Part shown: positions 11,299 through 22,045 of the stretch, piece after piece
Layout of the letters: the number at the start of each line of letters is the position of its first letter
Position numbering within the stretch: position 1 is the stretch's first letter
From: Cryptomeria japonica
Lineage: Eukaryota > Streptophyta > Pinopsida > Cupressales > Cupressaceae
Assembly: GCF_030272615.1 (NCBI RefSeq)
Contig: NC_081414.1
Location: 5,275,501 to 5,333,500 of the forward strand
Direction: 5' to 3'
Length of the DNA: 58,000 nt
The notes under the pieces: model-generated
Told to the model about the DNA's origin: nothing
Databases searched by the model: none
Seen by the model: only the letters and a program-made list of their open reading frames with translations
Program-made: the position numbers and the translations under genes

Positions 11299-12015
11299 TT
11301 GTATATTAATGCATATGACCCCAAAACTAGATCTGAATTGAGAAATAGGAACCTCCCTGACTTGAGAGAAGCTTTCAAATTTGCTTTAAATATTGAGAAT
11401 AATAGGAAGGCTTATAGTATAATTGGAAAGAGGGAAGGATTTAAGATACTACAAAATCCTGACCACTCCCAAGTAAGACAACGAAAGGATGATGACAAAC
11501 TTGATAAGGTCACAAAACAATTGAGGGATTTGTACCATAAGATTGCAAAGAATGAAAAAGGGGTTACCCAAGAAAGGACTAATCCTTGTAGCTATGGGAG
11601 GCCAACTTTGCATAGTATGCCTTATAATACTAATTGGAAGGATGGTAGGCCCTTGTCAAGTAATTCGAGGGAATTAAAAAATAAAGAAACTCCTGACCAA
11701 TTGAAACACTCAAGTGTTCACTATACTGATGACACTCCTTGGTGTCTTGCTTGTCAGTTGCCTCATTCTCCAGACAAATGTGTAATAGCTCAATCATTGC
11801 AAGGAGTTGTTGTGTTGGAAGAAGATACAAGTGATGAATATGTCCAAGATGATCATACCATAAATATGGTATCCTCTCTACATTATGGCAAGTGTAGTGA
11901 TGCAACCTCTGAGGAGGAAGGGGATCAAATTGATAGAAATATACAAAGGCATAGAAATGATGCTTATCATCAACAAGTTTTCTCTGATGATGGCGACTCA
12001 GTTGAGGTTGATTAA
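11299..12015 (+). pseudogene. gag: Gag C-terminal part with a zinc knuckle
   Basis: A 238-residue open stretch. It starts within the capsid region (LRNRNLPDLREAFKFALNIE, like the end of plant gypsy capsids). A charged linker follows, then a knuckle-like WCLACQLPHSPDKC. This is C-x2-C-x3-H-x4-C, one residue shorter than the classic form; similar W-C-x2-C-x3-H forms occur in some plant gypsy gags. The tail is acidic (EEDTSDEYVQDD). The first Met is probably not the true start, because the N-terminal capsid is missing upstream. Stops follow immediately after 12015. Confidence 0.7.
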
Positions 12016-12500
12016 CAACTTTCTTCCCTTTTTCATGTGGATACAAGTATAGGACTCAGAAGACCTATGAATGATGAGATTAGATATCTCACAATTGCTG
12101 CAATTTGAAAGGCAAGAAGTAATTACAATCATAGAAATAGGATGACAAGTGGAGAATAAGGAAAACTATGAAGCCTATTTATCAAAATAACACATCAACT
12201 TGAGCAGATGATCCAAAATGCTAAAAGAACTGAGGCTCAAAATCAAAATATTTAATTCAAAATTCCAAATGCCTCCAAAAAGGAGGACAAACTGCATAAG
12301 GAGAATCCTACCTCAAATGTTGCGACCCCACTGATTTCTAAAGAAAAGGAAGAGATTGCAAAATTAGAGGCAGGTAAGTCTACTTCATTCTCTAATATGA
12401 TCAATGTACCAAGCTTTGATATGGCTCAATAATTGAATCAATTAAAAATTTTAGTACCCTTTCTTGAATTAATGAAAGTGCAAGAACATGAAATTTAGCT
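12016..12500 (+). pseudogene. Gag-protease linker, broken
   Basis: Lies between the zinc-knuckle frame and the protease. It is charged and rich in Lys, Glu and Asn in all forward frames but full of stops. Probably the decayed gag-protease linker; no domain is recognisable. Confidence 0.4.
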
Positions 12501-12889
12501 TTGTTAATGATAGCTAGTACCCTAAGATCATCTAATAAGGTTAACAATGATAATGGGGGAAATATACCTTTACATAAAGTAAATCAAACTCATGAAACCC
12601 AAGATGTAAACATGAGGAATCCCAATATTTACTTAGGGACAATGGTTGATAGGTCTCCTTCCCAAGTAGACCCTTTTTATATCACACTTTCATTAATAAT
12701 AAGTTAGTGACGAATTGTATGTTCGATTCAGGGGTAGCAATTAACATAATGCCTTTGGGTATAATGAAACAATTGAGGTTGTGGGTTGACACTGCCTATA
12801 GGAAGTATTATGCTATGGATAATAGGGAAATCTTAGTTTTTGGGGTTATCAAGGACCTAGAATTAAGATTTGCAACACATCCCAGGTAA
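12501..12889 (+). pseudogene. Retropepsin-type aspartic protease remnant
   Basis: Two adjoining open pieces. The second contains MFDSGVAINIMPLGIMKQL. D-S-G is the active-site triplet of retropepsins, followed by the hydrophobic NIMPL segment usual in plant gypsy proteases. A stop separates the pieces near 12705. The normal protein cleaves the Gag-Pol precursor. The flap and C-terminal part are frameshifted after 12889. The enzyme is not functional here. Confidence 0.75.
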
Positions 12890-13163
12890 GAAAAAAGTAC
12901 TCTTAAAAGAAAAGACGTTAAGACAATATAAGAATGTTGTCTAGGATACTCTGGAATATTTTGATGGATTTTTCATTGAATGGGTGGAAAGGAGTAAGAA
13001 CATAATGGAAGAATTTGTTGCTAATGTTGCCTTAAGAGAATTAGATATGACACTTGCATGTATATCAAAGGTGGAAATAAAGGCTAGGCCATCTGTTCCT
13101 GATAATGTGACAAACTGGTAGGTCTTTCAAGATGATGTTGATTTATTAAACTTTTTATAGTGT

Positions 13164-14028
13164 ATGGATGGTTATCAATCCCAAGAAATTGACTATGACT
13201 CATTGGTTCAAGTTGTGAATGACAAACAAACTTTTTTTGGCAATGAGGTCATTCAGTTAAGGAAAAATAAAATTCCAAAGGGATTTGTTGCATTAGAAAG
13301 AATAATTGATGGGAATGATAGGAAAATCATGAAAAGTGCCCCGACTATGGTTGAAGATTTGGAAGAGGTCAATTTAGGTACTGATATATCCCTAAGGAAG
13401 ATTTTTATTGGAAAAAGGTTGAGTATTGATATTAGGTCCAAACTTGTGGCCCTATCAAGAAAATATGAGCACATTTTTGTTTGATCCTATGATGATTTGA
13501 AGGCTTATATGGAGAACCTCTTTCAACGTGAAATCCATTTGAAACTAGATGCTAGACCCTTTAGGCAAAAACAAAGGCCAATTAACCACACTTTAGTTGC
13601 TAAATGCAGGATGAATTAACAAAGATCAAAGATGGGGGAATTATAAAACATATAAGACACTCAGAATTATTAAACCTATAAGACACTCAACTTGGGTGTC
13701 CAATTTGGTCCCAGTTAGAAAGAAGAATGGTGATATTAGCCTTTGTGTTGATTTTAGAAACCTAAATATTTCTTCCTTAAAGGTTAATTATCCCTTACCT
13801 AACATGGAGGCTATGTTGCAAAAGGTTACTAGCTATGAATTGTTATCCTTGATGGATGGATTTTTAGGGTATAACCAGGTTAAGGTTAAATAATCAGAAC
13901 AATACAAGACAATGTTCACCACACCTTGGGGAACATATGTCAGAATGCCTTTTGGACTAACAAATGTAACAACAAATTTTCAATGAGCCATGGATGTGGC
14001 ATTTGCAAGTTTGATCAATGCCATCATG
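13164..14028 (+). pseudogene. pol: Reverse transcriptase, N-terminal half
   Basis: Begins with the protease-RT linker (open to 13484). Broken finger-domain sequence follows, then an open piece at 13696-13893 with SNLVPVRKKNGDISLCVDFR, YPLPNMEAML and LMDGFLGYNQV. These are the standard finger and palm blocks of Ty3/gypsy RT; the first catalytic Asp is in LMDG. After a stop at 13891 the frame continues with TTPWGT and RMPFGLTN. The sequence is cut at IMVV by the LTR insertion, just before the YxDD motif. At least four stops or shifts make it non-functional. Confidence 0.85.
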
Positions 14029-14033
14029 GTAGT
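14029..14033. repeat. Target-site duplication GTAGT, left copy
   Basis: Directly precedes the solo LTR and recurs at 15268-15272. Confidence 0.85.
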
Positions 14034-15267
14034 TGTCGTGTCATAAAATTGTGACCCCTGCAATTTTAACCACATTTGGGGTCCTCACCTTGGCGACAAC
14101 ATCTCCTTCCCTAACCGAGACATATTTCTGCATTTCTAACCCTTCTCTCTTTCTCTTTCATGTCTTGTGTCTGCTTTAGACCCTGCCCGAGCCCTAAAAT
14201 AGAGCAGAACAGGGGCGTGATGCCCCTGTTCCCCCTAGGACAAGGGCGTGGCACCCCTGACCCCTAGGATAGGGGTGTGGCGCCCTTGTCCTCACCCCTT
14301 AGGGTGGTCCTATGTTCAGTCTGTCTGGTCTCCTATACACAATTTGTCTTCAGTGTTTGCAATTCCTCTTTGTCAGCCTTCGGTGGTTGAAAATTAATCC
14401 TTGAGGCATGTATAAAAGGGAATTCAATACCCTCATTCATGGAAAAATGAAAAAACAAAAGGATAGATAGAGAGTATAAGGAGAAGATACAAGATATCAA
14501 GGTCATCATCAAGCATTCAAGCATTCAAGTCTTCTTCATTCATCCATTGGAGCAACATTACAACATTCATCTGCAAACATGTGTGTGTTAGGGTTTTGTC
14601 ATGTTACATGCCATTTCATACAACATTTGTGATTACATTCAAGAACCAAAACAATCATCATCAATAAGTTGCATATCTACAAGGTATACATTTCCATTGT
14701 TTACATTCAAGCATTTGCAATTAATTTCTTTCTAGGTTGATTCCTCAACCAGGGTTTGATTGAGGAAAACCCCTATCCACAACCCCCCTTTATTCTCTTT
14801 TCTATGTGTAGGTTGCATGCACGCAGCTGTAATTGCAGGTTTAGGCTTCATTTGCAGAGATAGAAGAACCCTTTTCGTTTCGCGGATTTTATGGTGAACT
14901 ATGTACATTCCCACCACGGTATTGATGACTTTTCTCCAAATTTGCAGGGCAGATTTGTATCAGTCTAATTAGTTCAGATCCAATGTTACAACATGATCCC
15001 AAACTGGTAGCTCCGCATTTTACTCATTTCCTCTCTCTTTTCCACATAGTCAACAAGTCAACTTTCTCATTTACAAAAGAGGGTAAATCACACTTCAACC
15101 ACTTGCAATCCACTCAAAATTCACATCCTTGTTCCCCTTGGATTTGGATCTAGAGGATTCAAACCCTTCTTTTGAATGTAAGGTTCCTCCCAAGTGAAAA
15201 TCATCCTAGTGGCTTCCTTTCTCTCTCCTAGGCGAGGAGTCACTAGGATCCAATTTTCCACTTTACA
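14034..15267 (+). mobile_element. Solo LTR inserted into the RT gene
   Basis: A 1234-bp block starting TGTCGTGTC and ending TTTACA, flanked by GTAGT on both sides. Removing it and one GTAGT brings the RT reading frame together at its catalytic motif. No coding capacity, primer site or purine tract is present, so it is an LTR left after LTR-LTR recombination. It matches no other LTR in the window. The plus-strand TATA box gives its orientation. Confidence 0.85.
14411..14418 (+). promoter_or_regulatory. Probable TATA box of the solo LTR
   Basis: TATAAAAG lies 377 bp into the LTR in a CG-poorer part after a C-rich segment. The position suits an LTR U3 promoter. Judged from sequence only. Confidence 0.6.
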
Positions 15268-15272
15268 GTAGT
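15268..15272. repeat. Target-site duplication GTAGT, right copy
   Basis: Matches 14029-14033. Confidence 0.85.
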
Positions 15273-16080
15273 ATATCAGGATGATTTGACTACTTATTCC
15301 AAAAGGGCATAGGACCATTGTCTTTATTTAAAAAGAATTTTTCACAGAGCCCTGCAATTTGGTATTTCTTTGAACCCAAAGAAGTGTGCTTTTGTGGTGG
15401 TAGAAGGAAATATATTGGGAAACAGTAAGGATTGATCCTGGAAATGTGGAGGCCATAGATAGGATCCCTATTCCAAAGATAGTGAAGGAGATACAATCCT
15501 TCTTTGGACAAATAAACTTTATAAGGAGATTCAGTGTTAACTTCACATAAATATTTAAGCCTATCTCCAAAAAGCTAAAGAAGAATGCATTTATATCATG
15601 GGTTGACAAAGCAATTCAATCATTTCAAGCTATTAAAAGGGCTATTAAGGAGGCACCTATTTTGATTTCTCCCGACTTCAGTAAGCCTTTTGAGTTGTTC
15701 TCCTTTGACTCTTACGATATAGTTGTAATTCTACTACTTCAAAAGAACCCACATGGATTTGAAAAACCCATTGCAGTTTTTAGCAAGTCCTTGCAAGCAA
15801 CAAAATTAAGGCATGACTTGGTTGAGAAATAGGCTTATGCACTTGTAAATGCCATTAAGACATTACGACCCTACTTAGTTGGATCTTAAATAATTACTTA
15901 TGTTCCTAATGCTGTAGTAAAAGATATTATTGTCCAAATTGAAGAAAAAGGAACAAGATGCAAATGGATCAATAGGGCTCAAGAATTTAATTTATTGATA
16001 TCCAAATCACCAAGCTTGTGAGAGGACAAGGCTTGGCTAAATTGATGACAAAGACCAACTTAGAAGCAACTTAGGTTAAT
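15273..16080 (+). pseudogene. pol: Reverse transcriptase C-terminal half and RNase H
   Basis: Resumes at the catalytic motif, which reads YQDD in place of the usual YLDD or YVDD. Then come the thumb (LKRIFHRALQFGISLNPKK), the connection (IQSFFGQINFIRRF) and an RNase H-like part (PISKKLKK, ISWVDKAIQSFQAIKRA, FELFSFDSYDIVV, KPIAVFSKSLQ, YALVNAIKTLRPYL). In the RNase H block the first acidic residue, normally in a D-A-S context, is D-S-Y. Several stops interrupt it, including just before YALVNA. Confidence 0.8.
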
Positions 16081-16272
16081 GATTTTCAGACCATGAACAC
16101 CAAGGTATGCATTTTGGAAAAATTTCATTGGTATTCAAACACAATTTCATATTTGAATACCATGGAATGTCCTAATCATCTAAATGACAACTAAAATAGG
16201 ACTTTCAATTTATAGTCACAAAGATATATCTTTACCCAAGGAGATTTATATTAGAAAATCAAATATGGTGTC

Positions 16273-17387
16273 TTGTTTCTTTGTCTAGATGAGTACCAAG
16301 TTGAAAAGGTTTTGAAACAAATGCATGAAGGTGTATGTGGAGGCCACTACACCGCTAAAACCACTGCTCATAAGATTTTGAGCGCAGGGTATTATTGGCC
16401 TACTTTGTTTGTAAATGCATATAAATTAATTCAAAAATGTGAAGCATGCCATAATTTTTTAGGGAAGATAAAGTTTTCAGGTGCCTTTCCATTAAGGCAT
16501 ATTCCATCAGAGGCCCCATTTTATCAATGGGGGATTAATTTTATAGGAGAAATAAGCCAACCCTCTAGTGTAGGACATAAATGGATCTTAGTAGCTATAG
16601 ACTATTTCACAAAGTGGATTGAAGAAATCCTAAAAAGAAAGGCCACTAGAAAATTTGTTATGGACTTCATCCTTGAAAACATCATATCAGGTGTGGTGTT
16701 CCAGTTAAGGTAGCAATAGATAATGCTATTTGTTTTAGGTTTGAAGAGTTTGTACAATTTTGTGAATCATATGGCATACAATTATCATACTCCACACCTT
16801 ATCATCCCTAGGTAAATGGACAAGCTGAATCAAGTAACAACAACTTGAAGAAGATTATTAAGAGAGTTTTGGATGCAAACAAAAAAGCATGGGACTCAAA
16901 GCTAAAAATTGCTTTGTGGGATGATAGGGTGACCATTAAGAAGGCCACTAGAATCTCCCCTTTTGAATTGGTCTATGGGAGGACATATGCTAGATTGCTT
17001 GTGAATAACTTGTTACCTATTTACATGTTTATTCAAGAGTATGATGATGATGTGCTTGACCCTATGCAAAAAAGAACAATGCAGGTTACTGAACTTGATG
17101 AGAGCAGAAGGGATGCTCATAAAAGAAACCTGAAAATACAACAACAGACCAAGCATCTGTTCAATACTCAAACAACCCAGAGAACATTTTAAGCAAGTGA
17201 CATGGTCCTCATGTAGAATGTAGAGGCTCAAGACAAGGGTAAACATGGGAATTTTGAGGCAATCTGGCTTGGACCATATGATATAATTTAAAATCATAGA
17301 AAGGATTCATATATATTGCAAGATGCTAATGGAGATTGCCTAGAGTTTCCTGTGCATAGGCAATTTTTAAAGAGGTTCTTCAATTGA
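16273..17387 (+). pseudogene. pol: Integrase remnant with one catalytic Asp replaced
   Basis: Contains the zinc-binding HHCC region (H-x4-GGH, then CEACH near 16440) and the catalytic core. The first catalytic position is GINFIGEI where gypsy integrases have D-F-I-G, so Asp is Asn here. The second Asp (AIDNAICF, near 16720) and the Glu (NGQAESSN, near 16820) remain. A frameshift near 16711 separates the two halves, and a stop replaces Gln near 16812. The C-terminal part runs to a natural-looking end (HRQFLKRFFN, stop at 17385-17387), 124 bp before the 3' LTR. The normal enzyme inserts element cDNA into chromosomes; this copy cannot. Confidence 0.85.
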
Positions 17388-17494
17388 TCAAACATGCATT
17401 TATCTTGTACATACTGTAATATTGAATTTTTTGCCTTAAATATTGTTTTGGTCCACGAGGTCTGATTTCTCATGCCAACCTTGTGTGTTGTTTG

Positions 17495-17511
17495 TCCCCA
17501 ACTAGAGCCAC
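17495..17511 (+). other. tRNA-3'-end-like motif before the 3' LTR of the gypsy remnant
   Basis: TCCCCAACTAGAGCCAC directly abuts TGTTGG. It aligns with the motif in the same place in the array family, and with the reverse complement of the primer site at 31955 (TGGTGACTCCGTTGGGGA). No purine tract is visible. Confidence 0.65.
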
Positions 17512-19657
17512 TGTTGGGACTGCAAAATGCATAGGTATTATAGGGAAAATTTATTTATCAGGCCATGCATTTTACTTGCTAGGGTTTAAAATTTTCAAAA
17601 TGATATATACACATTATACCTTAGTTTCTCTTTTCTTCTATTTTGTCAATGACTAGTTCAGTAGGTTTCCCGCTCTTTAAAGGACTTAACCTTGTGTTTT
17701 CAATTGTATAATTACTGACCCTATGTCCCAGCGCTTTTATTTTAGCCAGTTGCTAACCTATAATAATCTTGAGTCTTTTGGCCCCCTTTTTAGTCATAAC
17801 ATGTTTGCACATGGTTTAATTAAACCCTTAAGTGATTGATCGCAGGTTCACAATTGTCATGGTAGCCAATTGAGGCAAGCTGCAATCTAGTGATGTAGAT
17901 GTAAGCAGTCACGACAAGTGTTGAGTTGCATCTTCATAGCTTAGGGTTAGCAGTCTGGAATTGGTCTATGAAGTAGCGAGGATTCACCACGTGTTAGGTG
18001 GGATTGGCCAATGAAAGGATAATTGTTACATAAAATTGTTGGATTGCATGATCGTAAAAGTCAATACAAACCACCAGTTAGCTTTGCGATGTCGCAATGG
18101 ACCATTGGAGGTCAGGAAAGATGTCAAGTTGCATCATCATAGCAGTCAAGGTTAGCACCTTTCAAGGCCCACGAGCTTGTGATATGTTGACATGTGTCTA
18201 ATCTAGGAAAGAGGTCAAGATGATGGTAAATCTTTGGAAATGTCCACAATAGATGACAATTTTTTTTATTATCAATGGTCAAGATATAAACTTCTCCTCC
18301 TAACTGTTTGCACCATCCATACCCACGTTGACATTTGTAATCGACATGGATGTATAAAAATAGGGAATCACATCAAATTGTGATTTGATATGTAGGCGAG
18401 GGATATTATTTCTTATTAGGTGGCTAGTTTATGACATTCTCAAAGAATTTAAGTTTATTATCTCTCTGTTTGATACACATCTTTCAAAGGGATTTGGCAA
18501 GCTACTATCTATTTGTGAGCATTCAATAAGTCTGCAAGGTCATCTAACTCCTTATAGTGATAAGTAAGCTTGGGTGAAGAAAATGAAAGCTCCAGATTAT
18601 TTGGAATAACTACCACCTGCAGAGAAGAAGGAAAATGTTTGTCTTTGTTAGTCGATCTAAAAAGTTGTTTGTTTTGCTATGCGAGGCGATCACCTACTAC
18701 TTTTTGAGATTGTGATAGGCCCAAAGCTTATTGCATCTTTATTTTCTATAAAAGGATATTCATGGCCTTGTGGCGGGTCTCTAGGTTCAAATTATAAGAG
18801 TAATTCAAGTCTTATAAAATCTTTTTCACTAAGAGTGAATTTGCATACAGAAAGTCCATAGGCTTTGCACTGCAATACTATTTTCCAGTTCCATGTCCTA
18901 TTTGCAATATTTTTGCAATGGATATGTGAGGTACTTTGCAGTTAAAAAAACATCTTGGAATCAAATTTAATGGTTTTCAAGTTCTCATCATTTGTGCTCC
19001 AAAATCTTGTTTAATCAATAAATCAAGGGTTTTTTTCATTTTACCTCTGCACTGTGTTGTTGATTGTGTATGAATTTTAGTTTTTTCTAAAGTAGGAGAT
19101 TAAATTAATTTATTCATCCAAAAAGATTTTGTAGAGATCATAATTGGTTAGGATGCAATTGGATAATTCATTTTATGCTATGACTAATATTAGGTGTTAG
19201 TTATATAAGGCAAAATACACACATATTTTGTATTCTAATAATGGTTCATCTAGCCCAATGTATAGCCATTGGTCATATGTTATGTATTACTAACCTTGGC
19301 TCTTGGAATGAAAGAGAATCTATCATTATCTATATTCAAATTTTATTTTGACTCTAAGCTTTTAGTATTAGCATATACTGTCTCTCATAATAACTCAAAG
19401 TCTAAAAATTAGGGATAGAAGCCATATCCAACAAAGTAAACATTTCTATGATTTACTTAATGTATTGTGAGCATATATGATATAATACTAGAAGAAGAGA
19501 ATTGGGATTATAAAAGTACTATTAATAGGTCCACCCGCCGAAGTCTAACAGAGCCTAAAGTGTAGAGGATATAACTAGCTCCTTATCCCTAGTTATTATC
19601 TTGTCAGTTGGCCACTGATCCAAACTCTTGAACATTGAGGTTGGATTCTCATAGAGT
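17512..19657 (+). repeat. 3' LTR of the gypsy remnant, cut at its right end
   Basis: Starts TGTTGGGAC right after the end of the pol region. A candidate TATA box is at 18353-18360. At 19525-19570 it carries the conserved box found near the ends of other LTRs (CCACCCGCC...CAGAGCCTAAAG). In those LTRs the end lies about 120-190 bp beyond the box, so the true end should be near 19690-19760. A different LTR begins at 19658, so this one appears interrupted there. Confidence 0.65.
18353..18360 (+). promoter_or_regulatory. Probable TATA box in the 17512 LTR
   Basis: TATAAAAA about 840 bp into the LTR, downstream of a GC-richer stretch. Confidence 0.5.
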
Positions 19658-19699
19658 TGTTAGGACTCATAAAATTTTGAGGAATTTGAGAGGCCCATT

Positions 19700-20640
19700 T
19701 CAAAATTTTGCATCTACACTTTCAAATGACCACCTAATGAATCAACTCGAGAGGCCTACTTTGAGGGCATGTAAAATACAACCCAGTGATTGTCATGAGA
19801 AAACACTTGGGAAATGTGTCCTACATCTTTCATTGAGCCTATGTAGTGGGTTAAAACTTTCAAAATTCAGTTTAGATCAGTTTGTCAAGTACCCATTTCA
19901 AGGGGTGGACTGAAAGTTGTTTTATGCACATGTAGAGCTTTTATCAAATGACTCACTTTGAGGCCTTGTATTTCATGACCAGTTGATCGTCATGTTAAAT
20001 AAAGTGTACCCTGAATTGTAGACATATAGGTGTATCCACATGCAAAATTTCAAGTCCCTATGAATCCATTTGATCAGTTTGGTAGGCCCAATCGATTTGC
20101 AGTTTGTGTTGTTTGCATAAGTCCCTGTTTTAACAGCTAGTAAGAGCACCACTTTGCATATGTGTAATAAATGCCCAGTTGATTGTCACATCGAAATGTT
20201 TATTCCATGATATTGCTAATATTTAGGACAAGTTGTGTTTCCAGTTTGAGGCCCTTACCAATCCGCTTGACCAGTTTTCAAAGGTCATCTAATTTGCAAT
20301 TTGTAGAAATCTGCAAGTAGTGTTTTCTCAGAAACACTAAATGGTCAACTTTGAATGCCTGTATCTTTGGCCCAGTTGATTGTCATGAAGAAATTATTGT
20401 TCCTCTGTGTTCCCTTCAAAATTATGTACTACCCTACTCATTTTCAGAATTCTATGATTTCATTTGACCTATTTGCCAAAGCCAAATCATTTGTAATTTG
20501 TTGTTTTCTGCAAATCAGACAGTTTAAAACAACAGTTCAGTCCCCTTTTTGGAATTTTGTATCTCACACCCAGTTGACCTGCAATTAAAAGTGCTAGTAC
20601 ACCATGTATATATATATGTTTTTCTACCATCTACCCAATT
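19700..20640 (+). repeat. Degenerate tandem repeat, period 196-198 bp
   Basis: The word CAG(T)TGATTGTCATG and variants begin at 19784, 19980, 20176, 20373 and 20571, spaced 196, 196, 197 and 198 bp. Each is preceded by a CACTTTGA-like word and followed by a segment with TTTGACCAGTTT. Copies are diverged, so this is old. Confidence 0.75.
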
Positions 20641-21348
20641 TATAGCCCCCTAGCTCTTCGTTTGGTCAGTTTTCAAGGCTCATTCCATATGGACTTTTTC
20701 AGTGCTTCAGAAACAACATGTAAATGGGCCACTTTGAGCATTAATATCTTTCACTGGGATGATTATTTTCTCAAACCAATTGGTCCATGAGATTCCTTGT
20801 AGTGAAATGAGTATGTGTGTCAGTTTCCAGCTCTTCATGATTTTATCTAATATATTTTCAAAATTGTTTTGAAACTAGGTTTGAAGAGGTTTAAGCTTCA
20901 AAGAAATATATTTTGCAGGGTGATTAAAAATATATCAGTCTATATGCTTGTCAGATGACATGGTCTCAAGTGCCCATTTGAGTGGTTTTGAAGGTGGTTT
21001 CCGGGGGTACAGAGGTGGTTTTGATCATTTTGCAAAACAGTAAAAATCAAGTTTCAATGATTAAATTTTTGCAGATGATTGATCCAAATAGATATTCTAA
21101 TGGTTCTAGATTAGTGGTAATATATTATTATTTTAGTCATTACTATGAATTAAATAATAATTACATATGGAGTAAATTGGAAAAATAGTTCAGGAAATTA
21201 TTTAATAATGTTTTAAGATAACATTATTAAACAAATTATTTGGTATTCGAAATGTCATTTAAGTCATTTTATAATGGTTTTAAATGAAAGTGTGTATAGC
21301 ATTTGGTGGGCCCAGGAAAGTTAAAAAATTAAAATCAAATATTAACTG

Positions 21349-21720
21349 CCTTGCAACTTTATTTACATCTCTGCAATCCCATGATGGTGCGATTGGAAAA
21401 AGGAGGGACATTAGCCATGACGACATCACGAGAAAGGGTTTTCATTGGCTAAAATATTTTCACAAGGGACCGGGCAAAAATGATTCAAATAATCAAGTAT
21501 ATGTGAGGGGAAAATGTTATTTCTTAAAATTTGCTCAGCACTTTTGCATCCGAGATATTTTGGTGGACCCGAGAGTGAATAAAAGAAAAATTAAAATCAA
21601 AGGAAATATTTTAACCACAAATTAAGGATTTGTCATGTTGATTGCAATGTTATCTCCCTTACAACTTTATTTACATGTCTGCAATCCCGTGATGGCGCGA
21701 ATGGAAAAAGGAGGGACATT
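21349..21720 (+). repeat. Direct duplication, about 65 bp, spaced 305 bp
   Basis: Two segments starting near 21352 and 21660 share CAACTTTATTTACAT, TGCAATCCC, TGATGG and GGAAAAAGGAGGGACATT, with a few changes. Confidence 0.7.
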
Positions 21721-22036
21721 TCTCATTGTGGCATTGCGATGAAGGGGATTTTATTTGTCCTAAAATTTTTGGCAAGATAGAAAGTAGGATTTTCCATAGT
21801 CTCACGACCGCCATGGTTGCAAAAAAGCAATGTATATTTGTTAATACGACTTTAGAAATTTTAGCAGGTGCAACCAACAGAAGTAAAGCCAGACCCCACG
21901 CCCTTTGCCATTTTTCTTCCATGCCTGCAACAATTTGTAAGTTTTGATGGGGGTAGTGATATTTGTGAAAGAATTACAGGTTGAGCTTGTGAATTTTATA
22001 AACAGATGCATCAGAGAGATGCCATTTCAGGAAAAT

Positions 22037-22045
22037 ATATAAAGT
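22037..22045 (+). promoter_or_regulatory. Candidate TATA box of the long LTR
   Basis: TATATAAAG sits just before the AGTGAAA-rich stretch. The 35149 LTR has TATAAAAAT in the matching place. Confidence 0.4.

Larger units (their letters stand above)
11259..19657 (+). mobile_element. Ty3/gypsy remnant lacking its 5' end
   Basis: In order on the plus strand: late gag, protease, RT, RNase H, integrase and 3' LTR, which is the Ty3/gypsy order. The 5' LTR, primer site and first part of gag are absent. A solo LTR (14034-15267) splits RT. All domains carry stops or frameshifts. The sequence just before the 3' LTR (TCCCCAACTAGAGCCAC, then TGTTGG) is close to that of the array family at 187-10434. The two families may therefore share an origin, with this one as a possible enzyme source for the gag-only elements. 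That partnership is inference. Confidence 0.85.

Noticed and set aside
14333-15609. Minus-strand frames within and near the solo LTR
   Set aside because: Short, without motifs, and opposite to an LTR or RT sequence.
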